NCBI GenBank assembly: GCA_016946835.1
Contig: JACVTC010000007.1
Coordinates: 450,001-514,000, forward strand
DNA from: Neocallimastix lanati (nom. inval.)
Taxonomy: Eukaryota > Neocallimastigomycota > Neocallimastigomycetes > Neocallimastigales > Neocallimastigaceae
Length of the DNA stretch: 64,000 nucleotides
Reading direction: 5' to 3'
How positions within the stretch are numbered: position 1 is the stretch's first letter; each line of letters begins with the position of its first letter. The notes beneath the pieces were generated by a model. That model ran no database searches and was not told where the DNA came from. It saw only the letters and a program-made list of their open reading frames with translations. Positions 1 to 11,500 of the stretch are shown one piece after another. The position numbers were made by a program, and so were the translations under genes.

Positions 1-210
1 TATTAACATTTTAATAGTATTATAATATACCTTTATAAAATTATATATATAGACCTAGACGCAAATTTATTATTTATACTGTTTATAATATTTTTTTAAA
101 AAACAAAAAAAAAGAAAATTTTGAAAAAAAAAACTTGAATATAGAAAATATTGAATTTTTTTTATCTTTTATTTTATTAATTTTATTATTTATTATAAAA
201 TATATATATA

Positions 211-432
211 TTTAATAATAAATAAATAATAAATAATAAATAATAAATAATAAATAATAAATAATAAATAATAAATAATAAATAAATAATAATAAATAAA
301 TAATAATAAATAATAATAAATAAATAATAAATAATAAATAAATAATAAATAATTAATAAATAATAAATAATTATAAATACATAATAAATAAGTAAATAAA
401 TAGATAAATAGAATAAATAATAAATAATGTAT
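211..432. repeat. Degenerate AATAAATA / (TAATAAA)n array
   Basis: Imperfect tandem repeat mixing 4-bp (ATAA) and 7-bp (TAATAAA) units. It appears to be a degraded relative of the cleaner arrays at 865-1228, 36205-36537 and 61640-62010. Confidence 0.8.
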
Positions 433-864
433 AAAATTTTTTTATTATAATTTATTATGGATTATAAATAATTTTAAATATTGAATAAATTATATTAATA
501 TAACAAATCAATGTACTATAATATATTGTTATGATTTATTTTCATATTAAAAATTTATATAAAAAAAAGGTATAAATTTTTAATTATTAAAACTAAATTA
601 AAAAATAATATTTGCTTTAATATATTATTGATTAAACAATATATATATTTATATTGGAAATATATTAAAATATTTAATCAATATATTGTATTGGAAAATT
701 TTTAATAAATCATTTTAAAAATAATTTAATATTATTATAATTAATATAAATAATTTTTATAATAAATATTTTAGATAATTTTTTTATTTTCTTATTATTA
801 ATAGAAACTTTTTATTTAATAAATTCAAATGATTATAATTATTTATTATTGCTATAATAATTAT

Positions 865-1228
865 AATAATAAATAATAAATAATAAATAATAAATAATAA
901 ATAATAAATAATAAATAATAAATAATAAATAATAAATAATAAATAATAAATAATAAATAATAAATAATAAATAATAAATAATAAATAATAAATAATAAAT
1001 AATAAATAATAAATAATAAATAATAAATAATAAATAATAAATAATAAATAATAAAATAAATAATAAATAATAAATAATAAATAATAAATAATAAATAATA
1101 AATAATAAATAATAAATAATAAATAATAAATAATAAATAATAAATAATAAATAATAAATAATAAATAATAAATAATAAATAATAAATAATAATAATAATA
1201 ATAAATAATAAATAATAAATAATAAATT
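865..1228. repeat. (TAATAAA)n heptanucleotide array
   Basis: About 50 nearly perfect copies of the 7-bp unit TAATAAA, with a small interruption near 1050 and a run of TAA near 1190-1203. The apparent peptide on the minus strand is only the repeat translated in its one open phase. Confidence 0.95.
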
Positions 1229-1334
1229 ATAATTGTCGACCTTATAGTATTTCTTATAATAAAATATATACACTATTTGTATATGTAAATATAAATAATA
1301 TAAATGAATATACATAAATCAATGTATAATCGTA

Positions 1335-1717
1335 TGATATAAAACAAATATGTGTAGTAACATATTTGTATATTTAATAATAATTATAAAATATTAAATT
1401 TATATCTTTATGATAATTATTTTATTTTTTTTTATTTCAATATGTATTATTATAATTATAATAATTATAATGCTTTATTTCATATAAAATTTATATAGTT
1501 CTATATATTAGAATATATAATTAATATATTACCTATTTCTTATAAATAGATTAGATTATTTATATTAGAAATAGAGAACTCTCTTGTAAATTTTTAGGAA
1601 TTAGAATTATTATTTTAATTGTATGAATATTATAATTTTATTAATAAAATTTACTAAACTACCATTATTTAAAACCCACTGCTTATAAATTATTGCACAT
1701 AAAAGTCCGGCATATCA
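1335..1717 (+). repeat. 5' LTR of element C
   Basis: 383-bp copy, TGATAT...ATATCA, about 97% identical by eye to 25564-25949. The LTR tail (from about 1645) and the sequence just after it (to about 1790) are imperfectly complementary to each other, so the LTR/leader junction can fold. Confidence 0.88.
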
Positions 1718-1722
1718 AAAAT

Positions 1723-1742
1723 TGGTGGAGATATCGGGGATG
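1723..1742 (+). other. Primer binding site of element C
   Basis: Begins TGGTGGAGATATCGGGGAT, five bases after the LTR. It is complementary to a tRNA 3' end that includes CCA, discriminator A and a TATCTCC acceptor strand. The same 19 bases form the primer site of element B at 15280-15299. I could not assign the amino acid identity of the tRNA. Confidence 0.8.
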
Positions 1743-2346
1743 TGCTGTATAAAAAGTAATTTATAAGTAGTGGTGTTTAGTAATTTTGTTAATTAATTAT
1801 AAATCAGTATATATTTACGTAAATTCTCTTCAGTTAGGATTAATTAAAATACACTGTTTAGGATATAAATTTTTAATTTTTTTTTATTGGCTATTTATAA
1901 TTATTTTATCTTTGGTGAAGAGAAAGTTATACACTATATGTTATTTCATTCATTTTAGTATAGTTTAATTAAATTGTTTTAAAATAAATAAATATTGGAA
2001 AATCTAATAAATATATATATATATAAATAGTTTATTAATATAGTGTTAGTGTTAAAAGTAAGGTAGTTTAAGTAAAATAATAATAATTAGAGAGTGAAAT
2101 AGTAAAAATATTGTTATTTTAATTAGCGTTTAAATGAATAATTTAAATAAAAACTATAATAGGAATATTTTTTTAATTAAAATAAGAGTAGGAAGATATA
2201 AATAGTGTAGTTTAAAAGTGTTAAAATTTTGGAATAAAATTACAATAGATATAAGTATAATAAGATAAAAATATTATTTATTTTAATAGTAGTATATTTA
2301 ATAATATTAAATAGTAGTACATTTTAAAAATAGATATAGAAATAAA
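1743..2346 (+). other. Leader of element C, no gene seen
   Basis: About 600 bases between primer site and the first ATG of the element C ORF. AT-rich, with no conserved coding content and only short spurious ORFs. Confidence 0.6.
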
Positions 2347-2562
2347 ATGGATATTAATCAAGATAACCTAACAGAAAAATTACAATTGTTAAAATTGTTA
2401 ATTCAAAAAGGTAGATTTGAAACTGGAGTTAGCGATGACGTGGATGAATTAGATGAGTTTATAGATGGTGAATCAATGGGAATAATAGCTCTTGTTGATA
2501 ATAAGGAAGCTAGGTGTATTTTAAAAGGATACGGTGAAAATAATTTGGTAAATCGTAGTTTT
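2347..2562 (+). pseudogene. Element C ORF, N-terminal part (interrupted by element A)
   Basis: 72 codons from ATG to the target duplication GTTTT (2558-2562), where element A is inserted. The frame continues exactly at 24290. The residues around IIALVDNKEARC align by eye with the retropepsin region of element B, but the catalytic Asp-Thr/Ser-Gly position reads Lys-Gly-Tyr, so protease activity is unlikely. The N-terminus is acidic (DDVDELDEFIDG). The later similarity FRVVEKENPFYD versus FRIVEKEEPFYD in B supports the kinship. Confidence 0.75.
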
Positions 2563-2665
2563 TATAACAGAATCAATAATTACAATTATTTTATTATTTT
2601 AATATTTAGTATTATTTTTCAATAAAGTTTTAAAACAAATAATTAAATTTAAAAAATATTATTTC

Positions 2666-2719
2666 TGGTATAGTTGTTAGTAACTAATACCATGAATCAA
2701 ACTACTTAGGGTTCGATTC
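2666..2719 (+). promoter_or_regulatory. TGGT stem-loop plus GGGTTCGA box in LTR A
   Basis: Positions 2666-2692 fold into about 10 bp (TGGTAT/ATACCA and TAGTT/AACTA with one bulged A) closed by a GTTAGT loop. GGGTTCGATTC follows at 2709. The same arrangement, with different stem bases that still pair, occurs in LTR D at 16409-16461 and 21725-21777. The two boxes resemble Pol III A and B boxes at tRNA spacing, but I could not fold a cloverleaf. Confidence 0.6.
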
Positions 2720-2946
2720 ACATTTATTATTATTTTATAGTTTTATTCTAAAAAATATCTAGAAGATTCTTTATAGTTCAAGAAATTACTAGAATTTCTT
2801 GATAATTCTTGTGTTTAATTAATTAAAATTTATTCTATTAAATTCTTAATTCTATTGTTTTCTATTTTTTCTAAATTTTTCGATTTTTAAGAACTTTTTA
2901 GAAACTTTTATTTTTATTTTTTAATAACTTTAACTTTTGAAAAAAA

Positions 2947-3001
2947 TATAAATATGAGTAAAATTCTTATTAACAAATATTCTTTTCTTTGTGTTTTTTA
3001 T
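2947..3001 (+). promoter_or_regulatory. TATA box and putative transcript start / self-primer, element A
   Basis: TATAAATA at 2947 lies 44 bases upstream of GTGTTTTTTAT (2991-3001). The latter is the exact reverse complement of the 11 bases after the LTR (3202-3212). In Tf1/sushi elements the first bases of the mRNA prime reverse transcription this way, so 2991 is the inferred start of R. Confidence 0.65.
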
Positions 3002-3201
3002 TTTAATTTTGTTTAGTTAATAAAACTTAATTTTTTAATAAAACTTTTTTTAATATTAATACTATATCAACCCTTGCGGCTTATAGTATTATAATAAATA
3101 TAATTAATAAAATAATTATAATAAAAGAAAAAAAATAAATAAAAATAAAATAATTTTTGTTTTTTTGAGTGTTATTATATTTATTATAATATTTTGTTAT
3201 A

Positions 3202-3212
3202 ATAAAAAACAC
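3202..3212 (+). other. Self-priming primer binding site, element A
   Basis: ATAAAAAACAC directly abuts the LTR and is the perfect complement of 2991-3001. No TGG (tRNA CCA) signal is present. This is the layout of the self-primed Tf1/sushi chromoviruses. Confidence 0.75.
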
Positions 3213-3805
3213 CCAAGATTTTGACGCCGTGCCTTGATATATCTACCCTTTTGTTTGGTTTGAAGCTTTCTTTTGGAATTAGTGTCTACTGCCTTTTTGT
3301 TTTCTTTTGGACTTTATTTTTTGAATCTCTCGGATTTTCTGTTTCCTTTGTTTTTGGTTTCTGTTTGGCTACTTATCTTATTGGCTTCAGGTTTCCACTT
3401 TTGGTTAGATTCTTTCTGTTTGCCTTGGATTTCTTATTTTTGGTCTTGGTTTCTGTTTCCATTGGTTTCAGATTTCTTAGTTTTGGACTTGGTTTTTGTT
3501 TCCATTGGTTTCGGGTTTCTGATTCTTGGTTTCTACTTTTGGACAAAATCTCTTCTTCTCTTAGTCTCTGATATCTTCTTTGGGTTCAGCCTTGCTTCTT
3601 GAATCTACTTTTTTTTTCTTTAAAAAATAAAATTCTCGGTTTTTGGTACTAATAGCATACTCACAATTATACCAAAATCTATCTAGGCGAAAAAAAAAAA
3701 AAAAAAAAAATTTTTTTTTGATATAAAAAATTCTTTAAGAAGTTCTACAGTTCTTGAGACTTTTTAAAGAATATTACAGGTAAATATAATATTTAAATAT
3801 ACTAG
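3213..3805 (+). other. Pyrimidine-rich first half of element A leader
   Basis: T/C-rich sequence with repeated TTTCTGTTTCCATTGGTTTC-like phrases (about 3400-3530), followed by A/T homopolymers. The long hydrophobic ORFs here are products of the repeated T-rich codons and show no domain. Element D has a similar pyrimidine-rich stretch after its primer site. Confidence 0.5.
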
Positions 3806-4035
3806 GAGCGATTAGAGCTCATAAACAGAGTTTCGGCGGTTAGTAACTAGTTTCAGTAGGTTAGAAACTATAGCCGTTAATTATTCGAATATAAACGGGC
3901 TTCAAAACCCTAGGGCGTGAAGAGCGTGTGGATTAAACGAAAGCCACATCCTACCAACCAACTTCAACAGTTCGGTGGTTGCTCTATTCGAATAAGCTCT
4001 GGCGAATAAGGAACTATAGTCACCGAAGGCTATAG
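3806..4035 (+). ncRNA. Conserved structured leader RNA, element A
   Basis: Shared with element D at 17995-18180. A hairpin GAGC...GCTC (3806-3820) comes first. A long-range helix CAGAGTT (3826-3832) with AGCTCTG (3995-4001) closes a multibranch region. GGCGAATAAGGA follows, then a hairpin CTATAG/CTATAG (4014-4019, 4030-4035) with loop TCACCGAAGG. In D the last stem is CTTACG/CGTAAG around the same loop, and the closing helix has an A-U where A has a G-U. Paired substitutions argue for selection on structure. The role is unknown: packaging, dimerisation or internal initiation are possible. Confidence 0.6.
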
Positions 4036-4192
4036 GTTGGTCGTGAAGGTAAAGCGACTTTAAAATATATAGTTTATAATTTTTTATTTTGAGGTCTAGT
4101 ATATACCTCTAGTTAGTAACTCTTGCCGGTTTTTTATTTTGTTGTAAGGCATAAAAGAGTGAAATTTAGTCTAGTTATTATATTTACCAAAT

Positions 4193-4226
<34 letters not shown>

Positions 4227-4412
4227 TTTAAATCAGCAATTAAACTAAACGCCTAGAAAAATAATAATTTATAATTCTTTATCATTACAATTTTCATTCG
4301 GGAGCACTAATAAAAAAAAAAAAAAAAAAAATAATAATAATAATAGTGATAATATTAAACAAATCTTCTTATTGCAATTCTTAAACTTGTTTATAATTTA
4401 ATAATTCTTTCA

Positions 4413-7400
4413 ATGTCTTCTTCATCAAACGATTTTCATTTTAATGGCGATTCAGCTAAGCTCAAGGGATTTTTAGCTTATGTTGGGTTAGCCATTGCAC
4501 TTCGTCCTGAATATTTCACCAATGATCCGTTAAAAGTAGCTTATACCATCACTTTGTTAAGAGATGAAGCTATGGATTGGGCTGCAGACTTGATGAATGA
4601 AAATAACCCAGTCCTTGACGATTTTAACGCTTTCATTGAACTTATGAAGGATAGATTCAGTGACGTAGATGCAGTTTTTAATTGTAATCAAGCTCTTATG
4701 CATATTAAGCAAAAAGCATATGGTAAAGTCACTGATTACAATAATGAATTCCGTAGGCTTTCGGAAAAAACGGACTGGAATGAATTTGCCTTAATGGATG
4801 TTTATATTGAAGGATTGCTACCAAGACTTCAAGAAAGAGTAATTAGTTTGTTCCCTCCTCCTGCCAAATTAAGTGAACTAATGCGAATTACCAATCGTAT
4901 AGATCATCAAATGACTCGATTTGCAACGATCAACAATTACAATTCTAGAAATAACAGTAATAATAATAATAATTCTCGTAATAATAGGAAGTATTATAGA
5001 TTTAACTCTAGTAATAGTAGAAACGCCAATTCTAATTCTTTTTTCAAATCAAATAATGATTCAAATTACTCTCATTTATCCCCTGAAGAAAGAGCAAGAA
5101 GAATTAAAGAAGGGCTTTGTCTATATTGTGGACAATCAGGCCATAAGTTAATAAATTGTCCAAAGCGAGCAAATAAACCTGGCTCCTCCCATATGGCTAG
5201 ATCTAATTCTTCTAAGAAATTTAATAAAGATTGTATTATTAAGTGTTCCTTTAACTACAAAAATAAATGGATTAAAGCTAAGGCTCTTATAGATTCCGGC
5301 TCCGACTTGAATCTTATGGATAGTAATTTTGCTAAAATTAATAATTTTAAGCTTGTACATGATAATTTAGAAGCTGATAACATTACTGGTATTGGTGGTG
5401 GCAAAGACGTTGTTGGTAAAACTATACCAATATTATTTAAAGTTAGTAACCTTCAGGTCTTAACAGAATTTTTTGTTATTGATTTGAACGACAAATTTGA
5501 GTGCTTAATTGGTTCTAGATTTCTTAAAGAAAATAAATCATCAATTGATTTCAACAATAATATTTTAAGCTTTTGCAATAGTAATAACAATGCGTCAGAT
5601 TCTTCCTTTGTTGATTCAATACCTTCAACCTCGGTTAACTCTACTTCACTTTCTCTTACTTCTAATACTTCCGACTCTATCTCTTCGAAACCAGCCTATT
5701 CCAGTTCATGCACCCCTAATAATTCTTTGTTTGATAATTCTTCTATTTCTCCTTCAGTGTTGAAGAATTCAATTGCCTCTTCCCCAAACATGGATACTCC
5801 AAATAAAACACTTCCCGCCATTTATCTAGAATTCTCTGATGTATTTAGTGAAGAAGAAGCTAAAATCTTACCTCCTCATTCTAGTTTTGATTGTGCTATT
5901 GACCTTAAACCTAATACTAAGTTATATTATAGTGCAATTTATCCCCTTACAATTCCCGAAGAAATAGCTTTAGAAAAAATTATTAAAGACTATTTAAAAT
6001 ACGGTTTTATTGTTAGGTCAAAATCAGAAGCTGGTCATCCAATTTTATTTGCTCCAAAAGATAATGGTGAGTTACGTATGTGTATTGATCTTAGGAAACT
6101 TAATGAAATCACCATTAGAGATAGTTATCCTATGCCTTTAACAACTGTTATTTTTAATAAAGCTCCTGGTCATAAGTATTACTCAAAGCTTGATTTAAAA
6201 TCTGCTTACTTCCAAATTCGTATCAGGTCTGGAGATGAATACAAAACAGCTTTTGTATGTAGCTTAGGGCACTTTGAATTTAGGGTTATGCCTTTCGGTT
6301 TCAAGAATGCACCTGCCTGTTTTCAAAGAATGATTGATACTGCATTAAGTGACTATTTAGGTAAATTTTGTTATGCCTATATTGATGATATTATCATTTT
6401 TTCTGATGATCTTTCTGAACATCATTTACACGTTAAAAAAGTACTATTACAACTTAGGAAATTTCATTTACATGTTAACCTTGAAAAATGTGAGTTTGAT
6501 AAGTTCGAAGTTAAATTTTTAGGATATTATGTATCTTCAGATGGTCTTAAGATGGATATTAAGAAAGTCTCAGCTATTTTAGATTGGCCTGCTCCAACTA
6601 CAGTTAAAGAAGTTCAATCGTTTCTTGGCCTAGCCAATTTCTACAGACGCTTTATAAAAAATTTTGCTAAAATTGCTTATCCTCTTAATAAACTTACAAG
6701 AAAAAATGTTCCTTTTGTTTGGTCAAAAGATGCTAATGACTCCTTTGAACTTCTTAAACGTTCTTTTACTTCTGCTCCCATCCTTATTCCTGCTGATCCT
6801 AATTCTCAATTTTTTGTTGAAACGGATGCAAGTAATTTTGCGCTTGGATGTATTTTATCCCAAGTTAGCTCTAAAGATAATAAGCTTCATCCAATTGCTT
6901 TCTATTCTAGAGCTTTTACCTCTGCTGAATGCAATTATCCAATTTATGATAAAGAGTTACTTGCTATTAAGACTGCTTTTGAAACTTGGAGGTACTATTT
7001 AGAAGGTGCTAAGAATACTATTAAAGTTCTTACTGATCATAGAAATCTACTCTACTTTAAGAAACCAGAACAGCTTTCACAACGTTTAATTAGATGGTCA
7101 ATGTTCTTTACTCGATTTGACTTTCAAATTGAGTATCGTCCAGGTTCTCGCGGTGGTAAGCCAGATGCTTTATCTCGCCGTCCTGATTATGATAATCATG
7201 AACCTGCTAAACCTTACCAAGTACTTAAACCGGAAAATTTTTGTTTTACTTCAAGGATCTCTATTGAATCAAATCTACAAGATGAAATTAAAAAGTGTTA
7301 CTCCAAGGATCCTTTCTTTAATAATGTTAAGATATATTTTGAAAAGCCTTCTGCTAATGAGAAACCCATTGCTTCGGTTGATCTCCTTTCGTTCTCCAAT

Positions 7401-7443
7401 GGTATTCTTTTATATGACAATCTTATTTATATTCCTGAATGCC
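4413..7443 (+). CDS. Element A gag-pol, N-terminal part (gag, protease, RT, RNase H)
   Basis: First 1010 codons of a single gag-pol frame that is interrupted at 7443 and resumes at 22338. Gag (about residues 1-165) resembles the Retrotrans_gag family. A CCHC zinc knuckle follows (CLYCGQSGHKLINC, about residue 235). The protease has ALIDSGSDLN. A Ser/Asn-rich linker precedes the reverse transcriptase with RMCIDLRKLN and the catalytic YIDD. RNase H has ETDAS and TDHRNLLYF. No frameshift separates gag from pol, as in Tf1-type elements. Before D inserted, the total product was 1442 residues. The start ATG at 4413 follows the structured leader by about 380 bases. Confidence 0.9.
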
Positions 7444-7460
7444 TGTAACGAAATCTTCAA
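7444..7460 (+). repeat. 5' LTR of element D, first 17 bases
   Basis: TGTAACGAAATCTTCAA, the start of the LTR, cut by insertion of element B after the target TCAA (7457-7460). The LTR resumes at 16391 after the duplicated TCAA (16387-16390). The 3' LTR at 21690 shows the uninterrupted sequence. Confidence 0.92.
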
Positions 7461-8539
7461 TGTTATGGTTCGAGGAATTCAAAAAAAAAAATTATATAAT
7501 ATTAAAACACAAAAAAAAATTTTATTCTTTCACAATAATTTTTATTTATTTATTATATTTTTATTTTAATTTTTATTTTATTTTTATTATTATTTTTATT
7601 TATTTATTTTATTTTTATTTTATTTTTATTATTATTTTTATTTATTTATTTTATTTTTATTTTATTTTTATTATTATTTTTATTTATTTATTTTATTTTT
7701 ATTTTATTTTTATTATTATTTTTATTTATTTATTTTATTTTTTTTTTTTTATTTATTTATTTTTATTATTTCTATTTTTTTTTCTTTTTTTTTTTTTTTT
7801 TCTCTCCCTCCTAAAAAGGGGTTCCAAGGTAGTCAATTTATATCTTTTTGAAGATATAAAAGTAGCAAAGCCTCTGGAAGTAGTTGAAGAGATGGAAAAA
7901 CAATAGATTTTTAAATCTTATTGATTATTTCCTTATTGTAATAAATAGAAATTTTATTATTTCCTAATATTCAAATTAACCAAAATAAATCTATAATATA
8001 AAAGATGCATTATAGATAAGAATTAAACAAAAAAAAGAGAAGCAGTATTACAATAAAATTGAATACTTTAACTTAATTTTGATACTAATTTAATATGTAA
8101 TCTTATATATTAATTTGAATGACATAATAGAAAATAAAATACATTTATTAATATATGAAAAATCTTTTACAATTTTAAATACAGAAAATTTTATTTTATT
8201 TATTTCTTTCATTTCAATTATTTCTTAATTCGAAAGACAGAAATATTGATAAAGTTATTTAAGTTGTTTATATACAGGAATTATTCCTTATTTAGAAAAA
8301 TAATACTAAAAGTAATTAGTACTATGTTATTGCTAAACTCTCATAAATTTAATTTACCTTTATAAGGAATGAACATAAATTTAAATTAAATTTTATGTAT
8401 AAACTTAAATTTTCAGATCAAATAATATAGTAAAATTATTAATGTAAAGAATACATAAATTTATTAATATTTTAAAATTCACCTTGACTATATTAAAAGG
8501 TTTTTAATAAGAATCAATTTATTACTTCATTCTTTATCA
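7461..8539 (-). repeat. 3' LTR of element B
   Basis: 1079-bp copy nearly identical to 15307-16386. About 7590-7745 is a minisatellite of a roughly 42-bp T-rich unit, followed by poly-T. The remaining two thirds is unique AT-rich LTR sequence. Confidence 0.93.
7590..7745. repeat. ~42-bp minisatellite inside LTR B
   Basis: Three to four tandem copies of a unit rich in TTTTATTTATTTA and TTATTATT phrases. The other LTR has the matching array at about 15435-15590. The array lies near the LTR end that adjoins the primer site, probably in R/U5 of the transcript. Confidence 0.75.
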
Positions 8540-8556
8540 CGATGCCCCCGCTAAGA
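8540..8556 (-). other. Polypurine tract region of element B
   Basis: In element sense GCGGGGGCATCG directly precedes the 3' LTR. It is one of very few G-rich stretches in the window and sits where plus-strand priming is expected. Element C has a shorter AAGGGCAT at the same position. Confidence 0.6.
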
Positions 8557-8562
8557 CTCAAG

Positions 8563-11500
8563 CTATATTGTAGCTGAGTTATATTTTACTATATTTTTGA
8601 GGTGTACATTCCGATTTAATAATATTCCTGAATTTGGATCAGCTAACGTAACTGTATTAAACTTTTTCTTGATTACTTTTAAAGGTCCATTAAAATAAGG
8701 TTCTAGTTTAGTTCTACTAAAGTTTCTAACTAGGACTAAATCTCCCTCCTTGATTTCCTTAGCCTGATTCATACTTTGTTTTTCTTCTCGTCTAACAGCC
8801 CAATATTTATTTGCATTTTTCACATTTTCTGATGCTTCTATGGTCCATCTATAATGAGATATAAACTTTTCCAATAGAATTTCATCAGAAGATTTATTTA
8901 TACCTTTAGTCGGTCTTGCAGCTATATCAAAAGGTTGTTGGTCTTCACGACCATAAACTAATTCAAAACTAGAATGGTTAGTGGTACTATTTTTAACAGT
9001 TCTTAAAGCCCAGAGAGCAGAGGGTAATACCTCATCCCAATCTTTATTTTTTGTCCCAAGCAATCTAAGGAGTTTACCAATTTCTTTATTACGATTTTCC
9101 GTAAGTCCATTAGATTCGGGATGATATGTTGTAACAAATTTTATATATACATCATATAGATCTAAAAATATTTTAGTCATATCTGATGTAAATTGGGCAC
9201 CATTATCGGTGGTAATTACTTGGGGAACTCCATGACGAGAAAATACGTTAATAAGGAACTTAATTACGTCTTTAGAAGTGATATTTTCAGTCGGTTCTGC
9301 TTCTACCCACTTAGTGAAATAATCAACAGCTACTATTATATATTGATTATTACTTCTAGTTTTAACCAGTAGACCGATAATGTCCAAACCAAGATGTACA
9401 AAAGGTCCTTCCACTTTAGTAGGTAGATTTTCTGTAGGCTCTGGATAAGGTTGTGGTCGATTTAATTGACATTTTTCACACTTACTGACAACACGTTTAA
9501 CATCATTCACCATGTCGTTCCAATAATAACTCTTACGTAAACGTTGATAAGTCTTATAATAACCATCGTGTCCAATATTATGAGCCTCTAATATTAATTT
9601 TATTCTTTCATTAAGATCGGTTACTAATTTTCTATAATTGTTACCATCAATAAAGTAGTCAATACCATCAATAGTGGTGAATTTTTCATTGATAAAATCA
9701 TGTATTACTTTGGATAATAAGGCTTCATTTTCATCATTCGTAATATCATGGTTAATTATTTTCGTAGCTAAAACTACATTTTCTTTATTATTTTTCATTC
9801 GGGATAGGGCATCAGCAAGCACATTCTTTTTACCGGTTTCATATCTAATGTCTACACCAAGCATACTAGCTGTCAAACACCACCTAGTTTGCCTTGCATT
9901 ATGTGGTTCCTTATTTTTGAACAACCCTAGTAACGGTTTATGGTCCGTATATACAATAGTTGGTATTGGATTTCCATCTATATACGGTTTTAATTTAGTT
10001 ATACAATAATATAGGGCAGCACCTTCTAGGTCTGTTATACCATAATGCTTTTCTGCTCTGGTCAAACTTCTACTAATAAAGTGAATAGGGTGTTCTTTTC
10101 CAGTTTCATTATCTTTTTGTAATAACACACCTCCTATTCCATCATAAGAAGCATCGGTACGTATAATAAATTCTTTATCAAACTGAGGGAAACTTAATAT
10201 GGGTGCATTTATTAGTTTTTCTTTCAGTACTTCAAACGATTTTTGGTGTTCACTAGTCCAAACATACTTCACACCTTTCCTTAACAATTTACACAAACAC
10301 GCAGTAATTTGTGAATATATATCGATGAAATTTCTATAGTATCCAACAGCTCCTAAAAATGAACGTAATTCATGGATGTCCTGAGGGGGTTTCCAATCTC
10401 TGATAACCTCGATTTTACTATCAAGAGGTTTTAAGCCTTTAGTGGTTAATCTATGCCCCAAAACATTCACTTCTGTTTTCATGAAGTGACACTTTTCAAT
10501 ATTAAGTTTTAATCTATTTTCTTTGAGTATGGATAAAACTTGTTGAATATGTTGGAGGTGTTCTTCAACTGTTTTAGAGTATATAAGTATATCATCGATA
10601 AAATTATAAACACACTTTCCTATTAAAGGAAATAGGATTCTATTCATTTCTCTTTGAAAGGTTGCAGGAGCGTTGGTTAAACCAAATGGCATAACTTTAA
10701 ATTGGTAGTTACCAAACTTAGTGGTGAAAGTTGTTATACCAATACTTTCTTCCTCCATTAAAATTTGGTGATATCCAGAGTATAAGTCAATGGTAGTGAA
10801 GATAGTTGCACCATTGAGACTATCAAAAATTTCATCAATGTATGGTATAGAATAAGAATCCTTTATAGTAGAATCATTAACCTTCCTATAATCTACACAC
10901 ATACGCCATTTCCCATTAGGCTTTGGTACTAGAACAATAGGCGAAGACCATTCAGAATTTGAAGGCTCAATTAACTTTTTATTAATTAACTTAGTTAATT
11001 CTTCCTTTAAAATATCTGTCTTTAATTTTGTTAGCCGATAAGCTTTTTGTTTTATAGGTTTGGTACCAGCTTTTAGATTTATTTTGTGTGGTGAAAGCAA
11101 TGATGGTGTTAATTCCTCAGACGACGTAGCAACAATTTCTATATTGTCCTCTAATAGGTGTATTATATCAGTTCTATATTTTTCATTTAGAGTATTCATA
11201 AATATTGTATTATGTATATATTCCATAGGTGGTAATCCTTCTAATTTCTTTAATTCCCCACCAGCATATTTTTCCTTACTATTATCCTCAAGTAATTTGT
11301 TAACACTACAAATATATTTTTCGTCAATTGCAGAATTATTTATTGGTGTAATAGAACTGATAGTACCATCCATGTTATATTTACATAAGCAATTATTTAA
11401 GGGATTAATAAATAATCTATTATCAACTATAGTTTTTAAATTAATTAGCATGTCATAAAATGGTTCCTCTTTTTCTACAATTCGGAAATCAATTAACAAT

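Larger units (their letters stand above)
1..1330. other. AT-rich flank with no gene
   Basis: Intergenic DNA upstream of the retrotransposon nest. It holds two (TAATAAA)n-type arrays, listed separately, and otherwise near-pure A/T sequence. I see no open reading frame other than translation of the repeats. Confidence 0.7.
2563..3201 (+). repeat. 5' LTR of element A
   Basis: 639 bp. Contains a 27-nt stem-loop with an A-box-like sequence (2666-2692), a GGGTTCGATTC box (2709-2719), a TATA box (from 2947) and GTGTTTTTTAT (2991-3001), which is complementary to the primer site just outside the LTR. Confidence 0.95.

Noticed and set aside
839-1315. Minus-strand ORF of 158 residues, FIIYYLL repeats
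   Set aside because: Translation of the (TAATAAA)n array; no start context, domain or unique sequence.
2666-2735. Complete tRNA gene in LTR A (and 16409-16480 in LTR D)
   Set aside because: A- and B-box-like sequences are present, but T and anticodon stems do not form; the pairing found is a simple hairpin instead.
3221-3602. Two overlapping hydrophobic ORFs (116 and 109 residues) in element A's leader
   Set aside because: Produced by T-rich repeated phrases in two frames at once; the region is untranslated leader between primer site and gag.
3806-4035. Hammerhead, twister or group I intron in the A/D leader
   Set aside because: The conserved core sequences of those ribozymes (for example CUGANGA...GAAA) are absent.
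7439-7906. ORF of 155 residues across the left edge of LTR B
   Set aside because: Crosses the element A/D/B junctions and then reads the T-rich LTR minisatellite; a chance frame.
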